NCBI RefSeq assembly: GCF_028476545.1
Contig: NW_026731616.1
Span: 215,001-279,000, forward strand
Origin: Physella acuta
Lineage: Eukaryota > Mollusca > Gastropoda > Physidae
Direction: 5' to 3'
DNA length: 64,000 nucleotides
The notes beneath the pieces are model-generated. The model saw nothing but the letters and a program-made list of their open reading frames with translations. It had not been told where the DNA came from and made no database searches. Below, in pieces: positions 42,401 through 51,402 of the stretch. The translations under genes and the position numbers were made by a program. Every line of letters starts with the position of its first letter. Positions within the stretch are counted from its first letter, which is position 1.

Positions 42401-43882
42401 GACTGTCCCTTAACTAAAGACAAGACAGTAAACCCTATTAATAATAGACCATTGACTGACTTATTTAAAAAGACAACCGAAATTACGAAGTACCTGACCG
42501 ATACTGTTGACGTTAAAGTCGTAGAAATGTGGGAATGTGAGTGGGCTACCACTAAACAGATTGACCCAAATATTAAAAAAATTTTACAAGATAGTGACAA
42601 ACCTCAAAAGACACCGACACCGACCTATGGTAAAAGCTGGCCCCTGACTGAGAAACAGATCATCGATTCTGTTTTAGACGATTCGTGTTTTGGTTTGGTA
42701 GAATGCGACATTACAGTGCCGGATAGATTAAGAGAATACTTTAGTGAGATGACACCGATTTTTAAAAATACTAACGTTACGCGAGACGACATCGGACCGT
42801 TTATGAGACAATACGCGGTCGACAATAAATTATTGACAAGCGGTAGACGTACTTTAATCGGTAGCTTTAAAGGGGAGAAAATTTTATTAGCGACCCCTCT
42901 TTTAAAGTGGTATTTAAATCATGAGTTGGTAGTGACAAAAATTTATCAAGTGGTAGAATATAATCCGGTTTCATGTTTTAAGACCTTTGGGGATACTGTT
43001 TCAGACGCGCGAAGACAGGGGGATATAGACGTCAATAACGCAATTACTAGTGAGACAATGAAATTGTTAGGAAACGCGGCTTACGGTAAAACGATAACGA
43101 ATAAAGCACGACATACAGATATAGCTTACTGTAGTGATAGGGATGTCGGACGTTGTATTAATAATCCGCGCTTTAAAAAAATGACCCAACTTTCCGACGG
43201 AGTTTACGAAATAGAAATGTTAAAAAAGAAAATAGATTGGGATCTTCCCCTACAGATAGGTTTTTTCGTTTATCAATACGCTAAACTTAGGATGTTAGAA
43301 TTTTATTATGACTTTATAGACAAATATATAGATAGAACCGACTTTCAACTCTGCGAGATGGACACTGACAGTTTATACTTAGCCTTAAGTACCGATGACT
43401 TATTAAAAGCCGTAAGACCGGGACTAGAACACGAATTTTTTGACATTTACGACAAATGGTTCCCCTCAGAAGTATGCGACTCACATAGACCACAATTTAT
43501 AAGCGATAAGGGTACGGTAGATAGTCATTGTCAGGGGTGTAGTGATAGGAAACGTTATGAGAAAAGAACACCGGGGTTGTTTAAGTTAGAATATGAAGGG
43601 GATGGGATGGTATCTTTATGTAGCAAGTCTTACCACTGTTTTGGAGACAACGATCCTAAAACATCCACCAAAGGGCTATCCAAAAATCACAACACACTAG
43701 ACAAAGACACATTTATGCAGGTCCTCACGACAAAAATACCGGGTGGTGGGATAAATACAGGTTTCAGGGCACTCAACAACGGGGTTTATACATACACCCA
43801 ACACAAAAATGCACTTTCTTACTTTTATATTAAAAGACAGGTACAGCCAGACAATGTGACAACATCTCCCCTAGACATATAA
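39404..43882 (+). CDS. Polinton protein-primed family B DNA polymerase (POLB)
   Basis: 1492 residues, the usual size for Polinton polymerases or slightly above. Two C2H2 zinc fingers lie at residues ~14-66 (CATCPRVFSRSDALKRH, CTECGKMYTRVDNLKRH) and a third finger-like motif (CSMCNKLWPTVKQLNRH) near residue 460. The exonuclease region contains GFNSGKYDINL. Polymerase motifs include YDANALYLWS (A-type), KLLGNAAYGK (B-type) and MDTDSLYLAL (C-type). It would copy the element using a terminal protein primer. AATAAA follows the stop at about 43980. It forms a separate transcription unit from the genes starting at 44119. Confidence 0.95.
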   Translation: MQTTPPPTHSTMTRYTCATCPRVFSRSDALKRHQATAHGRGRYQCTECGKMYTRVDNLKRHTTTAHTNPHTPTDVPSASDRQTEQPTLTSDRQTEQPASTNDRQTDNLPIQLKRQSTYDETTNKRLKTPHNDSNVNVDTDAILVDVLRGDVVDIDLEELNDLDLPFDEIDTIYNLNTELQNIYIDNWHAIQTHATTGKHISTFNFFHSPLDTTPIDWDTKLIDTIFNTQTKRFKINYSHHSILKHKETGEYKFFHSSNNNACVLELPKLINNRVDFKDFLEHLNTADILNYAQHNRPNTKYTVEIIPATTFYLYHLNEFPIGCLLTDVPDFIKHNHAFNTLQHDSHSKPYTDNFCFFRCLATHLGAPIKNLRKPTQNLARQWQDYQGLGTLDNFSGVSLVEIPLLESCFNINIDIFEFKENQILCPKLRSSDRFRETLYLLFFNNHFIYINNIDGAGHSFACSMCNKLWPTVKQLNRHVKGCNGGKPLDRYKGGVYQTQKTIWEFLEGYGVDVDSTFVYPFRATYDFECFFDHSNLPTLGSSTTSVAKHVPLSCAIASNVDGFVEPICFISTGDPQDLVTRVIDRLHTIAEAAYDILRKQFEPIFNQIRELYPPKSRGSNDKANEKGFDRILSDRLEDYLRQMPVIGFNSGKYDINLVKPYFIKYFLANSNTEGLEAGPSFNDEEEEVEDKQTPFKYVVKRNNNFMCISTNKLKFLDIINYLAPGFSYSKYLAAYKVKETKGFFPYEYVKSLAVLDEKSLPPHSAFFSTLKNCNISDEEYATCRQIWVEKGMQTFKDFLIYYNNIDVKPFIEALERQTNFYQNLGVDIFKDAISVPGVTLKYLFKTLSEDVSFSLCSERESELHSSIRKNIVGGPSIIFHRHHEKGVTFIRGARNKVVQAIKGYDANALYLWSLMQKMPTGFPIIRNSEDGFKPRRANRYGEQAWEWLSWVSTTKGVTLKTAFNGGEVSLGPRHIRVDGWDSKARTVYQFHGCLFHGHPDCPLTKDKTVNPINNRPLTDLFKKTTEITKYLTDTVDVKVVEMWECEWATTKQIDPNIKKILQDSDKPQKTPTPTYGKSWPLTEKQIIDSVLDDSCFGLVECDITVPDRLREYFSEMTPIFKNTNVTRDDIGPFMRQYAVDNKLLTSGRRTLIGSFKGEKILLATPLLKWYLNHELVVTKIYQVVEYNPVSCFKTFGDTVSDARRQGDIDVNNAITSETMKLLGNAAYGKTITNKARHTDIAYCSDRDVGRCINNPRFKKMTQLSDGVYEIEMLKKKIDWDLPLQIGFFVYQYAKLRMLEFYYDFIDKYIDRTDFQLCEMDTDSLYLALSTDDLLKAVRPGLEHEFFDIYDKWFPSEVCDSHRPQFISDKGTVDSHCQGCSDRKRYEKRTPGLFKLEYEGDGMVSLCSKSYHCFGDNDPKTSTKGLSKNHNTLDKDTFMQVLTTKIPGGGINTGFRALNNGVYTYTQHKNALSYFYIKRQVQPDNVTTSPLDI

Positions 43883-44075
43883 GACTTTGGACAGTTATAA
43901 ATTTTAACGACATATTATACTAATGTAGATATGTAAATAAGACATAATTTATGACTGTATGCTGATGGGTTGATTTTTTAAATAAATAAATATATTATTA
44001 TATACATTGAAACGGTCTTTTTGTGATTTTATTGTGTTTATTAATTGTGCATGTAAGTTATGTAACTCTGTGTCG

Positions 44076-44083
44076 TATATAAG
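44076..44083 (+). promoter_or_regulatory. TATA box before the Polinton ATPase gene
   Basis: TATATAAG, 36 bases before the ATG at 44119 and downstream of the POLB polyadenylation signal; it probably starts the transcript for the packed gene block to the right. Confidence 0.6.
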
Positions 44084-44118
44084 ATGGATTACTAAAAGTA
44101 AATTCAAACATTGAAACT

Positions 44119-44742
44119 ATGGATCCGAGATGGAAACACCCCTTTACGGCTCTGGTAGCTGGCCCTACCGGGTGTGGTAAAACGGTATTTGTTAAAACGT
44201 TTTTATCTCAGGTGTCAGAGATGATGGATCCTACACCTGATGAAATTTATTACTGTTACGGAGAGTGGCAACCTTTGTTTGAGTCTATCAAGAACGTTCA
44301 GTTTGTGGAAGGTCTTCCTGACATAGAAAACGGCTCAATGGGGGATGGAAAACGTCGTCGTCTAGTTGTGATAGATGATTTGATGGTGGAAACAGATGAG
44401 CGAATTACAAAATTGTTTACGAAAGGTAGTCATCATCGTAATATTAGTGTCATGTATATTGTACAAAACCTATTCGGAAAAAATAAAGAACAAAGAACCA
44501 TCAGTCTCAATTCGCACTACATCGTACTGTTCAAGAACCCTAGGGACGGTTCACAGATTACAAATTTAGCAAAACAAATGTACCCAGGTCGCGTTTCATA
44601 TGTCCAGGAAAGTTTTAAGGACGCGACATCGGCCCCTCATGGTTATTTGTTGATCGACCTTCGACAGGAAACACCGGATAATCTGAGATTACGTAGTTGT
44701 ATCTTTTCTCACGAGCAACAAGTTGTTTACGTTCCAAAATAA
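44119..44742 (+). CDS. Polinton packaging ATPase (FtsK/HerA type)
   Basis: 207 residues. Walker A GPTGCGKT at residues 14-21 and Walker B RLVVIDDLM around residue 85, as in A32-like genome-packaging ATPases that drive DNA into capsids. Length matches the family (about 200). First gene of a tightly packed plus-strand block with gaps of a few bases. Confidence 0.92.
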   Translation: MDPRWKHPFTALVAGPTGCGKTVFVKTFLSQVSEMMDPTPDEIYYCYGEWQPLFESIKNVQFVEGLPDIENGSMGDGKRRRLVVIDDLMVETDERITKLFTKGSHHRNISVMYIVQNLFGKNKEQRTISLNSHYIVLFKNPRDGSQITNLAKQMYPGRVSYVQESFKDATSAPHGYLLIDLRQETPDNLRLRSCIFSHEQQVVYVPK

Positions 44743-44754
44743 AAAAAAGCAAAC

Positions 44755-45078
44755 ATGTCTGAGTCAGTAAAACGACAAGGTGAAATGTTAAGGTTATTGG
44801 CTCGGGCAAAACCACCCGTCGTGAAAGCAGTTGTCAAAAATGCTTCGCCCCACCTCGTAAAAACATTATGCGAGTGCTGTCACAATGTCTTAAAAGGCAA
44901 CGTTCCCCTCACACCGGTTCAGAAGAGACGTCTGCGTCGTCACAAAGCGAGCTTGAGACAACTTACCAAAAAGAAATTGACCGTCAAAAGACGAAAGGAA
45001 ATTTTACAGACCGGAGGTTTCATAGGTGCTTTACTCGGACCAGTCCTTGGTGTGCTTAAAGGTGTCTTGGGATTTTAA
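44755..45078 (+). CDS. Polinton small basic protein with hydrophobic C terminus
   Basis: 107 residues: a basic middle (QKRRLRRHKASLRQLTKKK) and a glycine-rich hydrophobic end (GGFIGALLGPVLGVLKGVLGF). Similar small proteins accompany other animal Polintons, from memory. The layout recalls membrane-active or core proteins of adenovirus-like capsids, but no function is assigned. Confidence 0.7.
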   Translation: MSESVKRQGEMLRLLARAKPPVVKAVVKNASPHLVKTLCECCHNVLKGNVPLTPVQKRRLRRHKASLRQLTKKKLTVKRRKEILQTGGFIGALLGPVLGVLKGVLGF

Positions 45079-45080
45079 GG

Positions 45081-45578
45081 ATGGCCAGAAAAATGATTTT
45101 AATGGATCCTCGTATATTAGAGTCTATGCAACAAAAACCCTATGTACCACCCGACACACTCAACGATAGTCTACGCCTCTTGGATACGCAAATGGAACAT
45201 ATCTTAAATAGGGAAGATTTGTCACCACACGACAAAGTGAAACAATATCAAAAGACACTACAGCTCTACACGACGCGACTTAACGATTATAGAAACAAGC
45301 CCCTAGGTTTAGTCGATGTGAAACCATCCACCGTGAATACACCAACGACCGAGGTTTCAAAACAACAAGAAAACATAGCTGAACCTAAAAAAGAACCGAT
45401 CGACATACCCGACTCTGAACCTAAAACGAAAACCACCTCGCCTGACTCTCAAGTTCGCCCCTTGAAGAAATATAAAAAGACATACGTAGAAAAAACTCCA
45501 CCATCGAAACGTACCAGAAGTAAGAAAACTAAAACAAGTACTACCAAATGGGACGAGTGGGAAAAAACCAAACACTAA
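45081..45578 (+). CDS. Polinton hypothetical protein, charged C terminus
   Basis: 165 residues. The N-terminal half is predicted helical (DTLNDSLRLLDTQMEHIL); the C-terminal half is rich in K, P, T and S (SKRTRSKKTKTSTTK), suggesting nucleic acid binding or disorder. It starts 3 bases after the previous stop, and its end overlaps the integrase start by 31 bases. Family not recognised. Confidence 0.65.
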   Translation: MARKMILMDPRILESMQQKPYVPPDTLNDSLRLLDTQMEHILNREDLSPHDKVKQYQKTLQLYTTRLNDYRNKPLGLVDVKPSTVNTPTTEVSKQQENIAEPKKEPIDIPDSEPKTKTTSPDSQVRPLKKYKKTYVEKTPPSKRTRSKKTKTSTTKWDEWEKTKH

Positions 45579-46606
45579 CAAGACATTACTATGACCCCAG
45601 TAGACCAGGTGCCTACGGTGGTGTGTTTAAACACCCTGAAATTGGAACTAAAAAAATTAAAGAATGGTTAAGTCATCAGGATACCTACACGTTACATAAA
45701 CCCCTTCGGCGACGGTTTCAAAGGCGCGCCACCATCACAGGTGGAATAAATCAACAATTTCAAGCGGATCTCATAGATATGCGCTCGTTACGAAAGGACA
45801 ATGACGGCGTTTCTTACCTAGTGACTTGCATCGATGTGTTTAGCAAATTCGCCTGGGCAATTCCGATAAGAAAAAAATCGGGTAAAGCGCTAGTGGAGGC
45901 TGTGCGTAAAATATTTTCGACTAGAAAACCTATAAATTTTCAAACAGACAAAGGTAGTGAATTTGTCAACAAGACATTTTTAAAATTTCTTAAAGCAGAG
46001 GGCGTACATTTCTTTACCACTGAGAATGAAGATATTAAGGCGGCTATAGTTGAAAGATTCAATCGCACATTAAAAGAAAAAATGTGGCGGTACTTTACTA
46101 AAACAAATCGTCTACGTTACATCGATGTGGTAGCCGATTTGATCAACAATTATAACCATTCATACCATCGGAGTATTCGCATGGCCCCCGTGAATGTTAA
46201 TTTGAGTAATCAAGAAAGGGTGTGGAATACTTTATACGCACCAGTGGACATTACTTATCGAAAAGTATTTAACGAAGGTGATCGTGTACGGATAGGGCAA
46301 AGCAGACACACTTTTAAAAAGGGGTATACGCCTTCGTGGACGGAAGAACTGTTTACGGTGAGCCGAGTTATCGCAACAACACCCGTAACGTACGTTTTAA
46401 AAGATGATTCGGGTGAAGAATTGAAAGGATCGTTTTACAAAGAAGAGCTTCAGAAAGTGGGGGACAAAAAAGTGTACCGCATCGAACACATTATACAAGA
46501 AAGAAAGGGTGTCGTTGGTAAAGAGTATTTAGTCAAGTGGTTCGGTTATAACCCTTCATTCAACAGTTGGATTTCAGCTAGAGACATTTCGAAATATAAA
46601 GACTAA
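45548..46606 (+). CDS. Polinton integrase with chromodomain
   Basis: 352 residues. The retroviral-type catalytic core carries the D,D,E triad in ADLIDMRSL (~residue 76), QTDKGSEFVN (~136) and AAIVERFNR (~172). The C terminus is a chromodomain (YRIEHIIQERKG...EYLVKWFGYNPSFNSW, ~residues 298-345), which may direct insertion toward marked chromatin. It makes the 6-bp duplications seen at the element's ends. Confidence 0.95.
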   Translation: MGRVGKNQTLTRHYYDPSRPGAYGGVFKHPEIGTKKIKEWLSHQDTYTLHKPLRRRFQRRATITGGINQQFQADLIDMRSLRKDNDGVSYLVTCIDVFSKFAWAIPIRKKSGKALVEAVRKIFSTRKPINFQTDKGSEFVNKTFLKFLKAEGVHFFTTENEDIKAAIVERFNRTLKEKMWRYFTKTNRLRYIDVVADLINNYNHSYHRSIRMAPVNVNLSNQERVWNTLYAPVDITYRKVFNEGDRVRIGQSRHTFKKGYTPSWTEELFTVSRVIATTPVTYVLKDDSGEELKGSFYKEELQKVGDKKVYRIEHIIQERKGVVGKEYLVKWFGYNPSFNSWISARDISKYKD

Positions 46607-46608
46607 CG

Positions 46609-46941
46609 ATGGTTGAAACAGTGAAAAGCCTAAGCATGGATGAGACCGTGTTGGAAGAAACGCTCAGACCGTTCGGTGGGAGTGAGGTGAGACCCAAATC
46701 CACCACGTCTTCTATCGGTTCGACCATTTCGAGCTGGATCGGTAGACTAAGGACACGACCGGAAATTGTTTTCATGTCTCAAATGTTGGTTATATTTGTC
46801 GTCATCGCTTTTTCACTATTTAATTTGACGCGTGGAACACTCGACGACAAAGAGGGAAAACTTTGGGTCGTGTTGTTATCCAGCTGTCTCGGTTATATTT
46901 TACCTAACCCAACCATTGCAAGAACCAAAATTTTACAATGA
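46609..46941 (+). CDS. Polinton small membrane protein
   Basis: 110 residues with two hydrophobic segments, about residues 55-78 (FMSQMLVIFVVIAFSLFNL) and 85-102 (LWVVLLSSCLGYILP). It starts 2 bases after the integrase stop and overlaps the next gene by 4 bases. Function unknown; a virion membrane or entry role is only a guess. Confidence 0.7.
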   Translation: MVETVKSLSMDETVLEETLRPFGGSEVRPKSTTSSIGSTISSWIGRLRTRPEIVFMSQMLVIFVVIAFSLFNLTRGTLDDKEGKLWVVLLSSCLGYILPNPTIARTKILQ

Positions 46942-47684
46942 GTTTTTATGTCACCCTGCCTAGCAATGCATCACCAAATGTATTTCCAGACAATGAGGCT
47001 GGGCATTTCTTCGTTAAATTACCACAGACTATCGATGTGAATTCGCACTATGAGGTTGGTCTGGTCGAGATTCAAATGCCGAATGCATTTTGTATGATTA
47101 GAGAACATGAAGTTTGGCTCCAGTATCATTCCATCAAAGAAGGTGCAGACGTTAACCTTTTTCTATTTGGCTTACGCCAGACCAAATACCAAAACATCGA
47201 CCTGCTTGTCAACGCTATAAAAAAACTATTAAAAAGAGATGTAGATGAACGAAAAGTGGAAATTATAATTTCAGACTGTAATAAGGGATTTAAGAAAATT
47301 GTCGTCAAAGTAGTTGCATCGGGAATAGAAAGTACTGTCCGTGACTGGTTGAACGCCTATATGATTGTTCCGGGTAAAGTTACAGAGAAACATATCGAGG
47401 AAGACGAAGTAAAAATTGTATTCGTCTATTGTGACCTCGTAGAAGCGAGACCGGTTGGAGATGTAATGGTCCCTTTGCTTCGGACCGTACCGATCGTTGA
47501 GAAGAAACCAAGTTCCGTTTTTCGTATTTACGACAAACCCCACTACATCCCCCTGAACCGCTTTTCATTCGACACAGTGGAAATACTTTTATGCGATGAG
47601 TTGGGACAATCTCTCTCATTCACAAGTGGAACGTCAGTGTTGACACTCCATTTTAGAACACGTAAACATTTCGATCTGGAATAA
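46938..47684 (+). CDS. Polinton minor capsid (penton-like) protein
   Basis: 248 residues beginning MSFYVTLPSNASPN, with NHYEVGLVEIQMPN-like features (here SHYEVGLVEIQMPN) shared with Polinton minor capsid proteins, predicted single jelly-roll. Start overlaps the preceding stop (ATGA). It would form vertices of the capsid with the major protein encoded at 48184. Confidence 0.8.
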   Translation: MSFYVTLPSNASPNVFPDNEAGHFFVKLPQTIDVNSHYEVGLVEIQMPNAFCMIREHEVWLQYHSIKEGADVNLFLFGLRQTKYQNIDLLVNAIKKLLKRDVDERKVEIIISDCNKGFKKIVVKVVASGIESTVRDWLNAYMIVPGKVTEKHIEEDEVKIVFVYCDLVEARPVGDVMVPLLRTVPIVEKKPSSVFRIYDKPHYIPLNRFSFDTVEILLCDELGQSLSFTSGTSVLTLHFRTRKHFDLE

Positions 47685-47692
47685 CTCACACC

Positions 47693-48181
47693 ATGGTGAA
47701 ACATACCCTTTTACATCGAAACCCTAAATTGTACGAAGATTTTTACTGTAACCAGTACGGTCATGGTTTACCAATTTTTATCGGTGGAAGAAATCAAAGA
47801 GGACACGGTATTGGTAGTTTCTTTAGTGGTCTAGGTCGAATGGTCCTCCCTTGGTTAAAGACGGGAGGTAAGGCTTTACTCAGAGAAGGTGTTAGTACCG
47901 GGTTGCATGTTGCAAACGATGCATTAGCGGGAAGAAACATTGGAGAATCGTTCAAAGAACACGCCAAAGAAGCTGGTCATCGTTTATTACAAGGCGCCGT
48001 TGATCACCTGGGACAAAACCAATCAGGAAGCGGATTGAGAAGAAAGCGTGCGCTGTCGAGACCACCAGGTGAACCCTTTGAAAAACGAATAAAACTAGCA
48101 CACAGATCAAGTCACAATCATTCGAAGGCGTGTGCTAAGCGAAAGAAGAAACATCCCAAGTATTCAGATATATTTGCTTAA
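47693..48181 (+). CDS. Polinton glycine-rich basic protein (adenovirus pVI/core-like position)
   Basis: 162 residues: a glycine-rich amphipathic middle (GHGIGSFFSGLGRMVLPWL, ~residues 38-56) and a basic tail (AKRKKKHPKYSDIFA). It sits between the two capsid genes, 8 bases after one and 2 before the other, so a virion-internal protein is likely. Family assignment by position and composition only. Confidence 0.65.
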   Translation: MVKHTLLHRNPKLYEDFYCNQYGHGLPIFIGGRNQRGHGIGSFFSGLGRMVLPWLKTGGKALLREGVSTGLHVANDALAGRNIGESFKEHAKEAGHRLLQGAVDHLGQNQSGSGLRRKRALSRPPGEPFEKRIKLAHRSSHNHSKACAKRKKKHPKYSDIFA

Positions 48182-48183
48182 CC

Positions 48184-49494
48184 ATGGCTCTTATTCATCC
48201 AAGTTCATGTGAGTGCTTACATTCTGGATTGGATTTATTTAGTATACCCCCGACACAAACTGCCGTCGAGGAGGGTCAATTTGTTGAAATACACCCCCTC
48301 GCATCCTTGGCACAAAGTGCACCTATAGAATTTGCAATTTCTGGCAACAGTGAAGACTATCTAGATTTGTTCAACACGTATTTACATGTGCGCGCTAAGG
48401 TGACCTTAGCGAATGGTGATCCCATATCAGTGGACTCTGAAGTTGCACCAGTCAATTATTTTTTGCACAGTTTATTTTCCCAAGTGGATATTTCTCTCAA
48501 CGACACACTAATCACCGCTAGTGAGAACACCTATCCGTATCGCGCCTATCTGGAGGCTACGTTAAATTACGGGGAAGATGCCAAGAATGGGTCTCTATCA
48601 GCTGCTCTATATGCAATGGACACACCGTGTTATTTCGAGGAGTTCAAAGATGACAATAATGATGGGTATAGGATTCGCCGCACCACCGCTGCTGAAAGTC
48701 ATGAGATCGATATGATGGGACGTATCCACTCTGACATTTTCACCCAAGATCGCTATATGCTGAATGGGGTTGACATTAAAATTAAACTTACACCCGCAAA
48801 AGACAGTTTCACTCTCTTGACAGCAGACCAAAACAAGGGGTATAAAGCGATGATAACGCACGCAACATTGGTAGTTAGAAAGGCCAGACTTAACCCGGCG
48901 ATTTCTATCGCGCATGAAAAGGCTTTAACGAGAATGAATGCAAAATACCCTTTTAAACGCGTTGTTATAAAGACCTTTGCTATACCGAAAGGAATGTTCA
49001 GTCACAACCAAGACAATTTGTATATGAGTCAAACACCCACCCGATTAGTCCTCGGACTAGTCGCCTCTACAGCCTTTAATGGTAGTTACACAAAAAACCC
49101 CTTCAATTTTCAACATTTTCACTTGACGTATTTAAATGTAAGCGTTGATGGACGATCGTTATCGGGAAAACCACTGGTCATGGACTTTGATAGGAATCAA
49201 GCCATTAGAGCATTTTTCAATAGTAACCTCTCTCTGGGTATGGTTGGAAAAGATGCTGGGAATGGAATAGACTATAAACACTTTAAGAACGGCTATACCT
49301 TGTTTGCTTTTGATTTAAGCCCCAGTCTTTTGGATGGTGAACAATTTGAATTGGCTAAATCTGGACCTGTTTCTATTGAACTTACATTTTCACAAGTTAC
49401 AACTGAACCGATTCAAGTTATTGCGTATGCTGAACTAGATTCGGTGTTAGAAATTTCAAAAACGAGACAAGTGTTGACAGATTACACCGCCTAA
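48184..49494 (+). CDS. Polinton major capsid protein (double jelly-roll)
   Basis: 436 residues beginning MALIHPSSCECLHSGLDLF, resembling the animal proteins annotated F54H12.2-like, which are Polinton major capsid proteins. NYFLHSLFSQVDISLND, YPYRAYLEATLNYG and DRYMLNGVDIKIKL are typical conserved stretches. Expected to build the capsid shell with the 46938-47684 product. Confidence 0.92.
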   Translation: MALIHPSSCECLHSGLDLFSIPPTQTAVEEGQFVEIHPLASLAQSAPIEFAISGNSEDYLDLFNTYLHVRAKVTLANGDPISVDSEVAPVNYFLHSLFSQVDISLNDTLITASENTYPYRAYLEATLNYGEDAKNGSLSAALYAMDTPCYFEEFKDDNNDGYRIRRTTAAESHEIDMMGRIHSDIFTQDRYMLNGVDIKIKLTPAKDSFTLLTADQNKGYKAMITHATLVVRKARLNPAISIAHEKALTRMNAKYPFKRVVIKTFAIPKGMFSHNQDNLYMSQTPTRLVLGLVASTAFNGSYTKNPFNFQHFHLTYLNVSVDGRSLSGKPLVMDFDRNQAIRAFFNSNLSLGMVGKDAGNGIDYKHFKNGYTLFAFDLSPSLLDGEQFELAKSGPVSIELTFSQVTTEPIQVIAYAELDSVLEISKTRQVLTDYTA

Positions 49495-49512
49495 AGCGGC
49501 CTATAGACGAAA

Positions 49513-50022
49513 ATGAACACAAGAGAACTACAAAGTATACTGGCCGCAGATTTATTTGTACAACGCACAAATCTCTTTGGTGTTGTAGCGTGCGATCAAC
49601 TACCTACTCGTATCGATAGAACGAAGCAAGCGGCGTTCATTATAAATTTAGATTCGTCCAAGGATGAAGGCAGCCACTGGGTTGGTCTTTTTTTCAATGG
49701 TCTATCGCAATTTACTTATTTCGATAGTTTTGGATTACCACCGCGTGAACCCGCCATTTTGGCTTTTATAAAAAATAATTCAAACAGACCATTCGTTTAC
49801 AATTCAAGAGTTTTGCAAGACATTGTAACCAACAGCTGTGGGTTATACGCAGTTTATTTTGTTTTGAAGAAAGTTCGGGGAGCTAGCCTAAAACTTATTC
49901 TCCACCCATTTTCAGCTTCACCGGCTCGACAATATATTAACGATCGAGTTATATCCCGTTTAACCCTTGCACTTATTGGGACTAATTATAAACGTTTATT
50001 TCCGCGCTTTCAAGATGTCTAG
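49513..50022 (+). CDS. Polinton adenain-like cysteine protease
   Basis: 169 residues. Catalytic blocks are visible in order: SHWVGLFF (His, ~residue 56), YFDSFGLPP (Asp, ~75), and NSCGLYAVYF (Cys, ~116), the C5/ULP1-type arrangement. It probably matures capsid proteins. The 3' half lies in the terminal inverted repeat, so its last ~90 codons have a mirror copy at 37391-37128. Confidence 0.92.
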   Translation: MNTRELQSILAADLFVQRTNLFGVVACDQLPTRIDRTKQAAFIINLDSSKDEGSHWVGLFFNGLSQFTYFDSFGLPPREPAILAFIKNNSNRPFVYNSRVLQDIVTNSCGLYAVYFVLKKVRGASLKLILHPFSASPARQYINDRVISRLTLALIGTNYKRLFPRFQDV

Positions 50023-50330
50023 TGAAGATTGGATACTTGTGACCAGAAGTAGTAATAAAGTGACGGAAATACGAACGACGAATGACAGTGGTTATAAAGT
50101 AGCTATCGTTAGTCAATTCATGAACAAAAACACTTTAAATCTTAGAGATCTTATGGATGGTACAGATCTTAAATTTCCTAATAATTCTGGAATAAATCTC
50201 TCTCGTATAGCTTTTGAACGTTTACTCGCCCTGAGATATGATATTTTAAAAGCGTTTGATGACTTGGAGAAAGTTGAAATAAATTCATAAAATATAAGAA
50301 GTCTTTTGTTGTGATATAAGTTGTATGTAA

Positions 50331-50392
<62 letters not shown>

Positions 50393-51396
50393 TGTATGTG
50401 TAAATAAATGCAAGCCATAAACACAACAAGCAAGTAGAAACCACCAGTGGGGTCAATAACCGGCCCGGGTGTTGGCACGTTCTGTATCTCTTTATATTAA
50501 GACGCGTAGAATTCGACATCCACCAGTCCTATTCAACAAAGATTTTATACGGTCAACATGTTTAAACATGACTTTTAAAAAATCGATAGTAAAGGCGCGT
50601 GAGTTGGATTAGACAATGGGGTAGGGCACCTGCCTTTGAGTATGACGCGAGTCGCGGCACACAAAAGGACATGCTCACACAGACGTCAGACAAAGGGAGA
50701 ATGAGATTGCAACACACAAAGGGAAGGGGTACCACCTGCTACCACCTCCCCCCCACCCGCGTCACCCCCACCCACACCCCCATTGGAGGTGGGGAAATAC
50801 TATTTTACTATATACTGTTAAAGCCGGACTGTCGTCCAGGTCAATAAAAACAACCAATAACTGGTCAACAAGTGGACAATTGGTCAATTGGTCAACTGGT
50901 CAACAACTGGTCAGTTGGTCAACTGGTGAACAAATGTATAACTTTATTTTAACCGTTAATAAAAGAACTGGTCAATTGGTCAACTACTAGGTACCCTAAC
51001 CCTCAATACAAACAAATCAATAGGGGAATCCACCTCCACCTCCACCTCTGACCAACACGTGGTCAGTTGGTCAAGTGGTCAACATACCGATCAATACAAT
51101 ACCCTACTAATCAAAACAATCAACAGTTGGTTAATGAACAATCAACAACGGGTTAAAAATAATCAACAGGTGGGCAAAAAACAGGAAGAAAAATCAACAG
51201 GTGGTCGAAAATCAATCAATAACGGTCAAAATATGCAACAGATGGGCAAAAATCAATCAATAACGGTCAAAAAATGCAACAGTTGTGCACTCCACCTCCA
51301 CCTCAATATGCAACAGTTGTCCCACCTCCACCTCCACCTCCACCACCTCCACCACCTCCACCTCAATGATACCCAAAGGGGACCTACTATACTACT
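49744..51396 (-). repeat. Polinton terminal inverted repeat, right arm
   Basis: Mirror of 35725-37406. It includes the protease 3' half, the small frame at 50015, a GT microsatellite (50334-50388), and the GGTCAA(T/C)TGG-rich and CCACCTCC-rich subterminal zones. The GT tract is shorter than the CA tract of the left arm. Confidence 0.95.
50015..50290 (+). CDS. Polinton small protein of unknown function, right-arm copy
   Basis: 91 residues from MSSEDWILVT; this ATG overlaps the protease stop by 8 bases, which fits the packed layout better than an upstream ATG at 49967. The C-terminal half is predicted helical (INLSRIAFERLLALRYDILKAFDDLEKVE). No family recognised. Last gene before the subterminal repeats. 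Confidence 0.6.
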   Translation: MSSEDWILVTRSSNKVTEIRTTNDSGYKVAIVSQFMNKNTLNLRDLMDGTDLKFPNNSGINLSRIAFERLLALRYDILKAFDDLEKVEINS

Positions 51397-51402
51397 TACG
51401 AA

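Larger units (their letters stand above)
35725..51396 (+). mobile_element. Polinton/Maverick DNA element, looks whole
   Basis: 15,672 bp bounded by AGTAGTATAG ends and a perfect 6-bp target duplication TACGAA (35719-35724, 51397-51402), the length expected for Polinton integrases. Terminal inverted repeats are 35725-37406 and 49744-51396. It carries the family's full core set on one strand: protein-primed POLB, ATPase, integrase, adenain-like protease, major and minor capsid proteins, plus accessory frames. All the long frames are open and I count no clear break. The arms differ only by a few bases and by CA-repeat length, which suggests a young insertion, though replication of the element can also keep its ends alike. 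Confidence 0.95.

Noticed and set aside
45357-45581. Reverse-strand frames inside Polinton genes (also 39507, 42388, 42625, 47126, 48607)
   Set aside because: Shadows of the plus-strand Polinton genes.
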